A stretch of DNA of 64,000 bases from positions 223,602,467 through 223,666,466 of the forward strand of contig CM037880.1 in the NCBI GenBank assembly GCA_021292165.1, given 5' to 3'. How positions within the stretch are numbered: the stretch's first letter is position 1; each line of letters opens with the position of its first letter. The DNA is from Shinisaurus crocodilurus (lineage: Eukaryota; Chordata; Lepidosauria; Squamata; Shinisauridae). This document shows positions 23,601 through 36,300 of the stretch, piece after piece. Under the pieces are notes generated by a model that worked only from the letters and a program-made list of their open reading frames with translations, did no database searches and was not told the DNA's origin. A program made the position numbers and the translations under genes.

Positions 23601-26600
23601 CGTGGTCTCTGAACGTGGTGATGCTGTATAGTTATGATGGCTGCTAGCAGCTAAGGCAGTGTTCTCCAACCTTGGGTCCGCAGATGTTTTTGGCCTACAA
23701 CAAGTTGTAGGCCAAAAACATTTGTGGACCCAAGGTTGGAGAACACTGGGCTAAGGAATGGAGGCTCACGTGCCAGCACAGCCGCGGTCCCCTAGCTTCT
23801 TCCTCGCAAGTCACCCTCTTTCAGCCTCAGTTTACCTTTGCTGTAACACGGGCTTAAGCTGCCAGGATGTTGATGCTCACTTTAAGCAGGCTACAGAATC
23901 AATACGCATTTGACTGCCAGAGCCTGGCTCCTTATAAGACCCGCTCCAACCCATGCCCTGAAAGGCCACCGGCTTAGCAGCAGCGAATCCACCTCTCTCA
24001 ACCAAATCAAGGCCTGCAAACCATGACTTGCCTGCCTGACCTCTGGGCACCAAACGTACAGGCTGGGTAGGGTTGAGTGGATCGTAGGCCCCGCTTACCT
24101 TATTGATCCTGCGTTGGCCAGGGACAGTTTTGCGGTAGCCCACCATGCCGGCCTCTCCATCTAGAGGAAAAGCAGGGCTTAAGAACCTCTGTGCTGGGCC
24201 AGAGACACAGGACCACGCCGCAAAGCATTCCTGCCCACAAGAGCGGCTGACCTTGGGTCCCCAGATGTTGCTGGCCTACAGCTCTCAGCATACCCAGTCA
24301 GCATGGCTAATGGCAAGGGATTCTGGGAGCTGTAGTCCAGCAACATCTGGGGACCCAAGGCTGGAGAGCCCTAGCCTGGGAAATCCACAACACAAAGTCA
24401 ACCCCCCTCTCCTGTTTGCCACAGACAGCCATCAGGGAGAAGCTGAAGAACCACCTCCTAGCATTGGCTGGTAGCCGCCTATCTACACACGGCTCTTCTA
24501 ATGCTTTTAAAACAAGCACTTTCTCTTAGCGGTCTCCGTAAGACCTGGCAGCGAGGAGTTCCACAGATTAACCGTGTGCTGTGTGAAGGACTTCCTTTCA
24601 TTTGCCTTTAACTGGCTGCCTGCAGACTTCAGCGGACAATGGGAAGTCTAACCATTAGGCGAGGGAGGGACTCAGAAACTATTATTGTTTTAAAGAAATC
24701 TTAAGTATTTGGGCAGTCCTTTCCTGTAACGAAAAAAAGGAGAGAACTAGGTTCTCAGGATGCAAACTATATTAAATAGAGGAGCCCGACACGCTTCGGC
24801 CTGTGTTTTTTTCTAAGGCCTTCCTCAAGGGGCTGTCAAAGTTCAAAACACATACAGTAAGTTAACATGGTGAGGACAACACATAATAAAATTACTTTCT
24901 CATTGTATAATGAATTTCCTTATATTTTAAATAGAAATCCTTCAAAAACAAGTTTCTTAAAAATGAGAAACAAGTATTGTTTTTTAAATAAAGACATACG
25001 TTTTCTTTATATAAAATATATCTTACTTGTAAAAGAGTCTGCAGATTTCTTAAACAACTGAAGTGTCTTTCACTCTTTTAGTGGTGACTGAAAAGATAGG
25101 TCTTTTTGATTATATTTTGGTACAATTTTTTTTTCTTTTTTGGGTGTTATCTTGTTGGCAAATTGTCAAGGACATCCAGTCAGGACACAGCTTCTATGTA
25201 GAACTGCAGTAATTTGCAGAGTCACATGTGTTGTCCTCTCCATGTTAACTTACTGTATGTGTTTTGAACTTTGACAGCCCCTTGAGGAAGGCCTTAGAAA
25301 GAAACACAGGCCTGAAGCGTGTCGGGCTCCTCTATTTAATACGTAGTTTGCATCCTGAGAACCTAGTTCTCTCCTTTTTTTCGTTGCTACTGGATGCTCT
25401 TCTCCTCCGGTTTCTGTCTTCAGTCCTTTCCTGTACCTTCTCCAGCTGACTACAAGGGCCGGATGCTGCACCACGCAAGAAATTTAGAGAAAGACGCAGC
25501 CAATCCCCATCTCGTCCCTAAGCCACCCGCAACGCCCTGCATCGCTACCGCTGCCACCACCACTTTCACCCCACCACGCTCACCGCTGTCGGAGAGCTCC
25601 AGGTCGCTCGCTTCCAAGGGCTCGCTGCTCTGCAACTCCTCCTCTTCCTCCTCGCTGATCTCCCCACCAGAGCGCCAGCCGTGAGAGTGACAGAGGTCCT
25701 GCAACCGGGTGAGCGTGCCAGCCGCCTCGGGGCGCTTGCATCTCCGTTGGGAGGCATGGAAGTGTTGCAGGACCTGACGCTGAGAAACATGGATTCAGTG
25801 TTTGAAAAAATAATCCGATCTCTCATCCCAGCCCATTCCTGATTTTCAAGGGAAGCTACGGGTTATTTATTTAAGACTTCAAGGCAGAAAGCTTCCTTGA
25901 AAAAGTTCAAGTCTTGCCCAAATGAAGTAAATCCATGTAAAGCACAAACCCTTTGCAAAATGGATGTTAAATGGACAATGCAAACAGGGAGCATGAGGGT
26001 CACATTGCTAAAAAGCTATAAAAACTAATATAACAATTGTTTAGTACAGTAAATTTAAACACTGCATTCTTTAAGAACAGAGCATCAAGATTAATATGAG
26101 GGAGGCTCTTTGAACACACAAAAATCTATCTATCTATCTGGACTGGAAACAAGGCCCTATGAGGAGAGACTGCAAGAACTGGGCATGTTTAGCCTTCAGA
26201 AGAGGAGACTGAGGGGAGATATGATCACACTCTTCCAGTACTTGAAGGGCTGTCACACAGAGGAGGGCCAGGATCTCTTCTCGATCATCCCAGTTTGCAG
26301 GACACGGAATAATGGGCTCAAGTGACAGGAACCCAGATTCCACCTAAACATCAGGAAAAATTTCCTGACTGTCAGAGCAATAAGACAATGGAACCAACTA
26401 CCTAGGGAGGTGGTGGGCTCTCCCACTCTGGAGGCATTCAAGGTGCAGTTGGACGGCCATCTGTCAGGGATGCTCTGATCTGGATTCCTGCACTGAGCAG
26501 GGGGTTGGACTCGATGGCCTTATAGGCCCCTTCCAACTCTACTTTTCTATGATTCTATGATTCTATCTATCTATCTATCTATCTTAATCATATTAACTAA

Positions 26601-29600
26601 TATATCAAAAGTAGGAAACCTGCCAAAGATGCAGTAGGACCGAGGTGTGAAAGGAAGACCCCAGGAAATGGCAGAGAAATGAAAATGAATTCTCTGCATC
26701 CACCTTGGACAGATCCCCACACATGGACCATTGTGTTTGGGAAGGGGAACTGCAGAGTCACACTACACAGAGATGACAAATGAAAACATTTCACAGCACT
26801 GGAATCAGCCTCCTTATCAGGGGACGGGATGAGAGGGGACACCAGGGATTGTGTGCGAAAAGTCTGAGACAGAAGGAAACAGTCCTGTTTGGAGGCCCCC
26901 TCTCCTACGGGACAAAACCTCCTTCTCCTCTACCCCAAAGGGGAAGCAGTACCCTCTTCCCTGTCTGTGCTCACCTGCAGTTTGGGGTCACCGGCCTTCT
27001 CTGCACACCGCAAAGCACTTTCAAAGCATAGCTTCAGCTCGTCATAGTTTTCTTTGGTCACCTCTTTGGCCAGGGCGATGTTCAGCCATGTCTTCCCCTT
27101 CTGGCCATGGAAGGAAGAGGCAAGACTCAAGTGGTTAGCGAGCTCCCCTTTCCCAATTACCTAGGGAGGTGGTGTGCTCTCCCACTCTGGAGGCGTTCAA
27201 GGGATGCTTTGACCTGGATTCCTGCATTGAGCAGGGGGTTGGACTCGATGGCTTTGTGGGCCCCTTCCAACTATCGCCCTGGGCCCATCTTACCTCCAGG
27301 GGGTTCCCCTGCCGCAGAGCCAATTCTGCCTGATAGTGCTCCACTGCCCGGGTGTGGTCCTTCAGGTCCCCAAATGTGGCGGCCAAAGAAACGTGAATCA
27401 CGGCCAGCTCTTGCTCTGGACGCTTCAAAGACTGGGCGTGGCGCAGCTGGAACAAAAACCGGACGTGGCACGGCTGGGCATGGAGCAGCCATCTTACCAC
27501 ACTGATACTGCAAAGGGGGCCGGCCCACTGCTGGCACACACACACACCCTGGCCAGCACAGCTGCCCCCCCTTATTTCTTTGGCTAGCTTGGGATCACCG
27601 TCACCCCTGCTAAACTCAAGTGCTTACTCTTGGACCCCACCTTACCGGTGCAGCCCGAACCCCACTTTCTAGACCTGGAACGGTCCTCCACTTGTTTATG
27701 CCTCTGCCTTTTCCTTCCGGTCCGTTCTTTAAAAAACGTTCCTCCAAAGCAATTGGCACCAAGCAGTCACCTAGAGTGTAGCACCCGCTGCCCCTTTTAC
27801 GGTCCCAGACTTAATGCCTGCCCTTGCATGCAGCAGGTCTATGAAGACCTGCTCCCCAGACCCTGGGGAGCACAGGACATCCAGTCCTGGCTTTGAGGGG
27901 CCACAAGGGTCTGCCCCGGCATGGATTTAAATCCTTATAAAGAGCTCCAGTAGCCACAGTTCAATGCCCCACATTTCTCCAGTCCCCTGACTTCTCTTCT
28001 TTGGCTGGGGAAGACAGAGCACCCCTGGGAAAGGACGCCATGGCATGAGGCATCCGGCACTCTCTTCCTTGAGAAAGCTCAGAGCACCCCCGCCATCATG
28101 CTCCTAGTGGGGAGGGGCCACAGGTGGGGTGGCACAGCCCTACTCTACCAGCAGAAGGCCCCAAGTCCAATCCCCGTGTCTCCAGCAAGGGGGCTGGCGA
28201 AAGGCCCTGGGCCTGAGACTCTGGAGAGCCGCTGCCAGTCAGGGACAGAGCCAGCGCAACACATCTGGAGGGTGCCAGAGGGAGGGCAACAGAGGCCAAT
28301 AGACTGGCTCGGGGAAAAGCAACCTCGTGTGTTCATGGGTCTCCCGCCAAGGCAGAGGGCAGGCCCATGCCTCCTTCACTGCAGCAGTGCTGCAGGACTG
28401 GGTGTGCCCACACCAGTCGGTTGCCCTCTGCTTAGTATGTTCCAAAAGCAGAATCTGGTGACAGCTTTTTTGGGGGGAAAAGGCAGACTTCTCAAACCCT
28501 CCGGTATCAAGCTGGTCCCATCCAGCTGGCGTCTCTATCTACAAGTTCCTCGCCCAGCTTCCATGCCTTCGCTGCTCAGACGCAACCCTCAGCCCAGATC
28601 AGCCTTAGCAGCGGGGCCAGCAGCTGCCTCTCCTCACCTGCTTTTCGTAGGCCTCCACAGAGCGCGGATAGTCCCCCGCCTTGGAGAAAAGGTCCCCCAG
28701 TTGCTCACACAGGCCCAGGGCAGCTTGCAGGTTGCCGTCCGCCTCTGCCTCTTCCAGGGCCCTGCTGCAGGCAGCTCACCTTCGAAGCTGCCAGAGAGAA
28801 AGCATCCCATGAGTGCTCTCAGGCGTGGTGCGGATGCCATGCCCTGGGGTGGCCCCACGGGGGGGGGGGGAATGTGCGCACCCCCCCACTCACCGTGGCG
28901 CAGGCTGCGGCAGATGCTCTCCCGCTGCTGAGGCTGCTGGGAACCCAACAGGTAGGCCTTCTTCAGGGACCGCTTGGCTGCCACAAAGTCCCCCAGGCTC
29001 AGCAGCACCTTCAGGGAGACACAGAGCAATCATCAGACAGGACAGGCCCCCTAAGAAGCTGCAAGGGGCCCAATGTCCTCATGAGAGGTGCCCCCCTGAA
29101 GGATCATAGAATCATAGAAAGTAGAGTTGGAAGGGGCCTACAAGGCCATCGAGTCCAACCCCCTGCTCAATGCAGGAATCTAGGTCAAAGCATCTCTGAC
29201 AGATGTCTGTCCAGCTGCACCTTGAATGCCTCCAGACTGGGAGAGCCCACCACCTCCCTAGGTAGTTGATTCCATTGTCTTATTGCTCTGACAGTCAGGA
29301 AATTCTTCCTGATGTTTAGGTGGAATCTAGGTTCCTGTAACTTGAGCCCATTATTCCGTGTCCTGCAAACTGGGATGAACGAGAAGAGATCCTTGCCCTC
29401 CTCTGTGTGACATCCCTTCAAATACTGGAAGAGTGCGATCATATCTCCCCTCAGTCTCCTCTTCTGAAGGCTAAACATGCCCAGTTCTTTCAGTCTCTCC
29501 TCATAGGGCCTTGTTTCCAGTCCCTTTATCATCCTTGTTGCCCTCCTCTGAACCCTCTCCAGTTTGTCTATGTCCTTCTTAAAGTGAGGTGCCCAGAACT

Positions 29601-30354
29601 GGACGCAGTACTCAAGATGAGGCCTAACCAGTGCCGAATAAAGGGGAATTATCACTTCCCGCGATTTGGCCAAAGAGGTGACCAAAGGAGATGGAGACAA
29701 CTGTGCCCCCAGTGGTCCTGGCAACGGGAAGCAAATTTATTTATTGTACTGCTATGCCGCCGAATAGCTGAAGCTGTCTGGGCGGTTCGCAAATTCCCCA
29801 GAGGACAACTCGGTGCTCCTGTTTAACATCCAGAGCGTGCCAGCCGTAGTACGGCGCACAGACATGATGCAGCTTACAGCCCACGTTCAAAAGTTGCAGG
29901 AGACCAGGAAGGAAGCGAGGGATAAAAGAATATGGGGCAGCTGAGATGCCAGGAAAGCAAGGCTAGGCTTCTCCCTTAAACGGTTTGCTGACAGGGAGTG
30001 AGGGGGAAGAGATGCCCAAATAATATTGTGGTCAGAATGCACTTTTACCAGCAAGCCATGGGAGGCGGGGGCAGGCGGAAGCCCGTTCATCCCAAAGCAG
30101 ATCGACAGCAGGGCCAGCCGCCTTAGTCCAGCCTTCCCCAAACTGGTGGCCCTGAGATGTGTTGGACTGCAACTCCCATCATCCCCAGCCAGCATGGCCA
30201 TGATGGGAGTTGCAGTCCAACACGTCTCAAGGGCGCCAGTTTGGGGAAGGTGGCCTTAAGTCACTTCTACCACCACCACCCCTCCTGTTAGTCCGGGGGG
30301 GGGGGGGGGAGATGCCGACACACATGGCTGTTACCTCACAACAGCAATGACTTG

Positions 30355-30389
<35 letters not shown>

Positions 30390-33300
30390 GCAGCACCAGG
30401 TTCCATTTTGTGCTGCCGCTGCTTGGCCATTCCACGAGGCACTTATGTCTTCTGACCTAAGTGGCCTTTCTGCAAACCATTTTCATAGATTTCACAGATC
30501 ATAGAGTTGGAAGGGGCCTTCAAGGCCATCGAGTCCAACCCCCTGCTCAATGCAGGAAACTAGAGGAGGGGTCTCCCATCCAAGTAACAACCAGGCCTGA
30601 CCCGGCTTAGCTTTCCACACTCAGACAAGCTGAGCCAGCGTAAGCCACAGGCCTGCCGATTCTATCAGAAGAGTGCCTCAAAACTGGCGGCAAGAAGGCA
30701 GCTTCTCGGTTTTAGAACCAAAAAAGGCACCCTTGACTTGGGCTTCCAGAGAGCCCCAAAGTAACAAGGGAGCCCGTCAAACCGTTGCCTAGAATTTCTC
30801 CTGGCCTCCTCCTCCTCCTTTGCCACCTCCTCAGGAAGCATCCTTCCCTTCTATGATGCCCAAATTGGCTAATAAGGGCGGGGGGGATTTGCTCAATTAA
30901 TTAAAGGAGGGGCCCGAACTCTGTCCTGAGCCGGTGCCAGACAGAGACCCGAAATCCCAATATCACAATCTGTGGAGAAGAGGATCCCAAAGGTTCCCTA
31001 TATGATTTAACCATGGGGGGGGGGCAATTCGAGCACAGTAGCCCCACCTAGAGGGGGAGGGAGGGAGGGAGGGAGAAAGGTACCATTCCCGCACAGCAGC
31101 GGCATCGAACCTGTTTCAGCCCAAAGACCAAATCCAATTTTGGAGAAGCGCTCGGGGGGGGGGGGGGGCATCCCAGTGGTGGGTGCGGCTGAAGGCAAAT
31201 GGGAGCGGGGGTAAAAAATAACAGCATATTTCAGCGTAAAGCTCTTCCTGCCAGTAACTGAAGACTTTGGAGAGGCATTGCAACCTTTCAGAATGGGAAA
31301 AAGAACTCCACGAAACCCGGGAAACTACCACATGATTGGTGGTTAGAGGAAAGGGGCGTGGCCACCTCGAGAACCCCAGAGGGCAGGATCATGACCTGAG
31401 GCAGGCTGAATCTGGCCCACACGTACAGCCCTATCAGGCCTCTGTGCCCCTCCCTAGGCAAGAGGAGCTTGGAAGGCACACAGACACATGCGTGCGCCCC
31501 CGTCCCAGCCGAGTGGGGGGTTTGCCTCTCTCACCTGGGCGATGCTTGCGCAGCACTCGCTCTCCATGTACTTCTCATTCATCTTGCAGGCGCACTCGCG
31601 CGCCCTCTGCAAGGAGCGCATGGCCTTCGAATGCTCCCCAGTCCCGCAGGTGGATGTTGCCCAAGTTGAAGTAGGCCCGGTAGAGGTCTTCAAACAGGTG
31701 AGTCTGCCTAGGAGGGGGAGGAGACAGCCCCGGGTCAGTAAAGGGTACTGTCTGATGGGCCGACCAAGGCTGCCCTGCCACTCTCAAACGTCTACGTTCC
31801 CTACACTTCCAGCCCAGGGGGCGTTTGTGACAGAACTCAAGCCGAGAACCTCTTTCATCACCACGGGACTTAAAGTCCATAGGATGCGTTATCTCCCCGC
31901 CCCTCCTTGTAGACTGGCTTGACAGTACCTCTGAGCATATGCAGATTTATTTATTTATTTATTTAATATATTTATTTACTGCCCATCAGCCAAAAGGCTC
32001 CCTGGGCGGTTTACAAGAGAAACAGGATAAAAACAATAATCTTAAAACCAAAAATATCATTAAAATACAAATACAAACACAACATAATACAATACAATAA
32101 AACAAAACAAAAGCAGCCAGATAAATCAGACCGGAGGTACAGTAGTGATAATAAAAATGGGAATAAAAATCTAACCATTAAAATATTGGGTAAATAAAAA
32201 GGTCTTCACCTGGCGCCTGAAGGAATAAAGGGTAGGCGCCAGGCGCACCTCCTTGGGAAGTTGATTCCAGAGATGGGGTGCCACAACTGAGAAGGCCTTT
32301 CCCCAATTGAAGTCTCCGGACCGTTTTCAAAGGCAGCCCCACGTAGAGCGCATCCAAACGGACAGTTCAGAGTCTAGGAGCACCCCCAAACTACGAACCC
32401 TGTCCTTTAGGGGGAGTGCAACCCTGTCCAGGGCAGGTTGAGTATCCTCCCTCCGGACAGATGATCCGCCCACAAACAGCACTTCCGTCTTGTCTGGATT
32501 GAGTTTCAGTTTATTGGCCCTCATCCAGTCCATTACCAGGCCCAGACACTGATTCAAAACAGCCACTGCCTCACCTGAGTTTGATGAAAAAGAGAGGTAG
32601 AGCTGAGTGTCATCCGCATATTGGTGACACTGCAGCCTAAACCTCCAGATGACCTCTCCCAGCGGTTTCATGTAGATGTTAAAGAGCATGGGGGATAAAA
32701 TGGAGCCCTGCGGTACTCCATGGCATAATTGCCATGGTGCAGAGCAATAATCCCCCAGCGCCACCTTCTGGAATCAGCCAGCCAAGTAGGAGCGGAACCA
32801 CTGCAAAGCAGTGCCTCCAACTCCTAAACCCGCCAGCCTATCCAGAAGGATACCATGGTCGATGGTATCGAATGCCGCTGAGAGATCCAGGAGAATCAAC
32901 AGGGTCGCACTCCCCTCGTCTCTCTCCCGGTAAAGGTCATCCCACAGGGCGACCAAGGCCCTATGAGGAGAGACTGAAAGAACTGGACATGTTTAGCCTT
33001 CAGAAGAGGAGACCTGAGAGGAGATATGATCGCACTCTTCCAGTACTTGAAGGGTTGTCACACAGAGGAGGTCCAGGATCTCTTCTCGATCATCCCAGTT
33101 TGCAGGACATGGAATAATGGGCTCAAGTTACAGGAACCCAGATTCCACCTAAACATCAGGAAAAATTTCCTGACTGTTAGAGCAAGGACATAGACAAACT
33201 GGAGAGGGTTCAGAGGAGGGCAACAAGGATGATAAAGGGAGTGGAAACAAGGCCCTATGAGGAGAGACTGAAAGAACTTGGCATGTTTAGCCTTCAGAAG

Positions 33301-36300
33301 AGGAGACTGAGGGGACATATGATAGCACTCTTCCAGTACTTGAAGGGTTGTCACACAGAGGAGGTCCAGGATCTCTTCGTGATCATCCCAGTTTGCAGGA
33401 CACGGAATAATGGGCTCAAGTTACAGGAACCTAGATTCCACCTAAACATCAGGAAAAATTTCCTGACTGTCAGAGCAATAAGACAATGGAACCAACTACC
33501 TAGGGAGGTGGTGGGCTCTCCCAATCTGGAGGCATTCAAGGTGCAGCTGGACAGCCATCTGTCGGGGATGCTTTGACCTGGATTCCTGCATTGAGCGGGG
33601 GGTTGGACTCGATGGCCTGGTAGGCCCCTTCCAATTCTACTTTTCTATGATTCTATGATCAACCAGAGTCTGCTGTCGCTAGTCCTGAGCAGAGGGAGAC
33701 TGCCACCCACTGCACGAAACTGGGGTGGGGGGAGACTTTGTCACAGCAAATCGCTTGCCCAACAGAGGAGAGGCGAACACCAAGAGTGGCTTTCAACCAG
33801 GCACCTAGATGTGTTGGACTGCAACTCCCATCATTCCCAGCCAGCATGTCCAGTTTGGAAAAATTCTGCATTCAGAATTTCCTCAGAAACATATACAAAG
33901 AAAGGGTCAGGAACAGGGCTGGTGCAAGGCAGTTTGGTGCCCTAGGCAAGATCAGATATTTAGCGCCCCCCTCTTCCCACTTGAGCCCTCCCTCCCTCCA
34001 GCCCTATGCTCCTGGTGCCCCCTTTAGCCCGGCACCCTAGGCAGCCGCCTAGTTGGCCTAATGGTAGCACCCGCCCTGGTCAGGAACCCTTACTCGGAGA
34101 TGTAGATGCTCTTCTTGATATAGTAGGTGTGCTTCGCTGGGTTCTTTAGGCTGTCGTAGACCAAGCCAAGGTTCAGGTACAGCCGCGCTGTCATCTCACT
34201 CACCTCCCGCTGGGGGACTTCCCCTGCAAGAAGCAAGACAGCTGGCCATCACCCGGCAGGCTGCAATCGACCCTGGAGACCCACTCCGAGCACCCCGAAG
34301 GAGCCCCTCCAGTCAACTCCCCCTCCTCACGTGGGCAAGACAGGGCTCCAGTGCCCAGAAGGGGAAAGATGACTGCCGGAATTCCAGACAGGGAGAGTCT
34401 GGGCTGAAAGCTCCTGGCTCCAGCTAGCAACGTATGCGAAACTTTGTCCCTCTTCGCAAATCATGCGGACGTGTCCCGTTCACAACCCCAAATGTGAACT
34501 GGAGCAGGGACGCAAGCCTCAAGTAATTTTCACAATTTCCCAAACTTGTGTTCCCGTTCGAAAGCATGCACTCACACAAATGTGCACTTCTGAAAATGCG
34601 CATTTGTGCAAATCCCCGAAAATCCACATTTTCAGGCTTTAGCCTGGGGGCGATGAGCCTTTTTGGTCTGGGAAAATTGGGCACTTTTAAAAATGCTCAC
34701 TTCTAAAGATGCACATTTTTCCCATTTGAGGGGGGGAAAGACGCTCACATTCGGGAAACAAGCTTCACGGAACAATTTGGAGAACCTCAACAAGCTCGAT
34801 CATTGTGTGTTTACCCATGCCTGGCTGTAGCCCACTGAAAATCATGCTTTCCCATAAACTGGCTCCCCTAGTCTTGGGGCAAGCACTGTCGTCTGGTAGA
34901 CTGGGCCCACACACAGCACATCTACGACAGGGTTCATTTGCCTGTAAAAACCAACCAACCATGGCACTAAAGTCTGAATCTGGGCTCATCTCTCCCCATC
35001 TTCCAGCACGGGGGGCACTTCGGAACTCAGCCCACGTCAAGACTATCTGCCCGGGAGGGGAGAGACAACGCTATGGATCATGAGGCCAAAGAGAGGGCTG
35101 TGAGCCCGGATCCGGGTACATGGGCCACCTCCATCACCCCCCGTTAGGGATGTGCGCGGGTCTCGACGGGGGGGGGGGAGCTCTGCGAAATCGCTGAGCT
35201 CGACCCCCCGAGCCCCTGCATGACACCGCGGCACTGCTCACCACAAGACATGCTTGGGAAAGGAGCTTCCCAGGTCCCCGGGGCATCACTACCGGGTCCC
35301 CAGCGCTGCGTTTTTGACGTAAAAACCATGGAAGCCCACCATAAATGGCCACGATTGGCTATTTGCAGCCATTTTAAGGCATTTTACCAGTTTTTAAGTA
35401 AAAAGTGCAGCGCCGGGGACCTGGAAGTGATGCACCGGAGACCCTGAATTTTTTCGAGCACCACGAGACTGGGGGGGGGGGGCGCTCCCCGAGCCTGCTG
35501 GGGTAAGTCCGTACATCCCTACGCCCCCGTCCCACCTCCGCCAGTGGTACCTTCCAGCTTTTCCTCCAAAATAGTCAGGCTCTTCATGAAGGCTTCCTCT
35601 GCCTCCTGCAAGGCTTCGTTTGATTGGTCGCTGTCAGCCATGAACATGTAGGTGCGGCCAATGGTGGCCCAGGCCCTCTGCTGCTCGATGTGATTGGAGA
35701 GGGAGCGGGCCAGCTCCAGGTGACGGCGCTGATGCTGGCCAGATGGGAACACAGAGGGAAGCATCAAGGGCAGGCCTGTGTCCCATCCCCCACCCCCGCA
35801 GCCTCCCCCGTCCCATGAGAGCTCTGAAGGAAGCTTGGCATTAACACATTTCATTTATTCCATTTCAATACCGCCCAATAGCCAAAGCTCTCTGGGCAGT
35901 TACAAAGACGAAAACCCTAAAAATGCAATATAATAACATAATATAAACCAACATACAAAAATATAGCAATTATAAAACAGTAAATCCCAGGATCCATTAA
36001 AAAAAGAAAAGCTTATCATACCATAGTCTGGGGGCCACTACTGAAAAGGCCCTCTCCCTTGTTGCCATCCTCCAAGCTTCACTCGGAGAAGGCACCCAGA
36101 GGTGGTGCTCAGATGATCCGCACAGTATATGGTAGGTTCATACTGGGAAAGGCCATCCATCAAGTACTGTGGTCCCGAGCCATGTAAGGCTTTATAGATA
36201 AAAACCAGCACCTTGAATCAGGCTTGGAAACGTACAGGCAGCCAGTGCAAGTGGACGAGAATCGGTGGTATATGTTCAGACCTTCTGGTCCTGCTATCAA

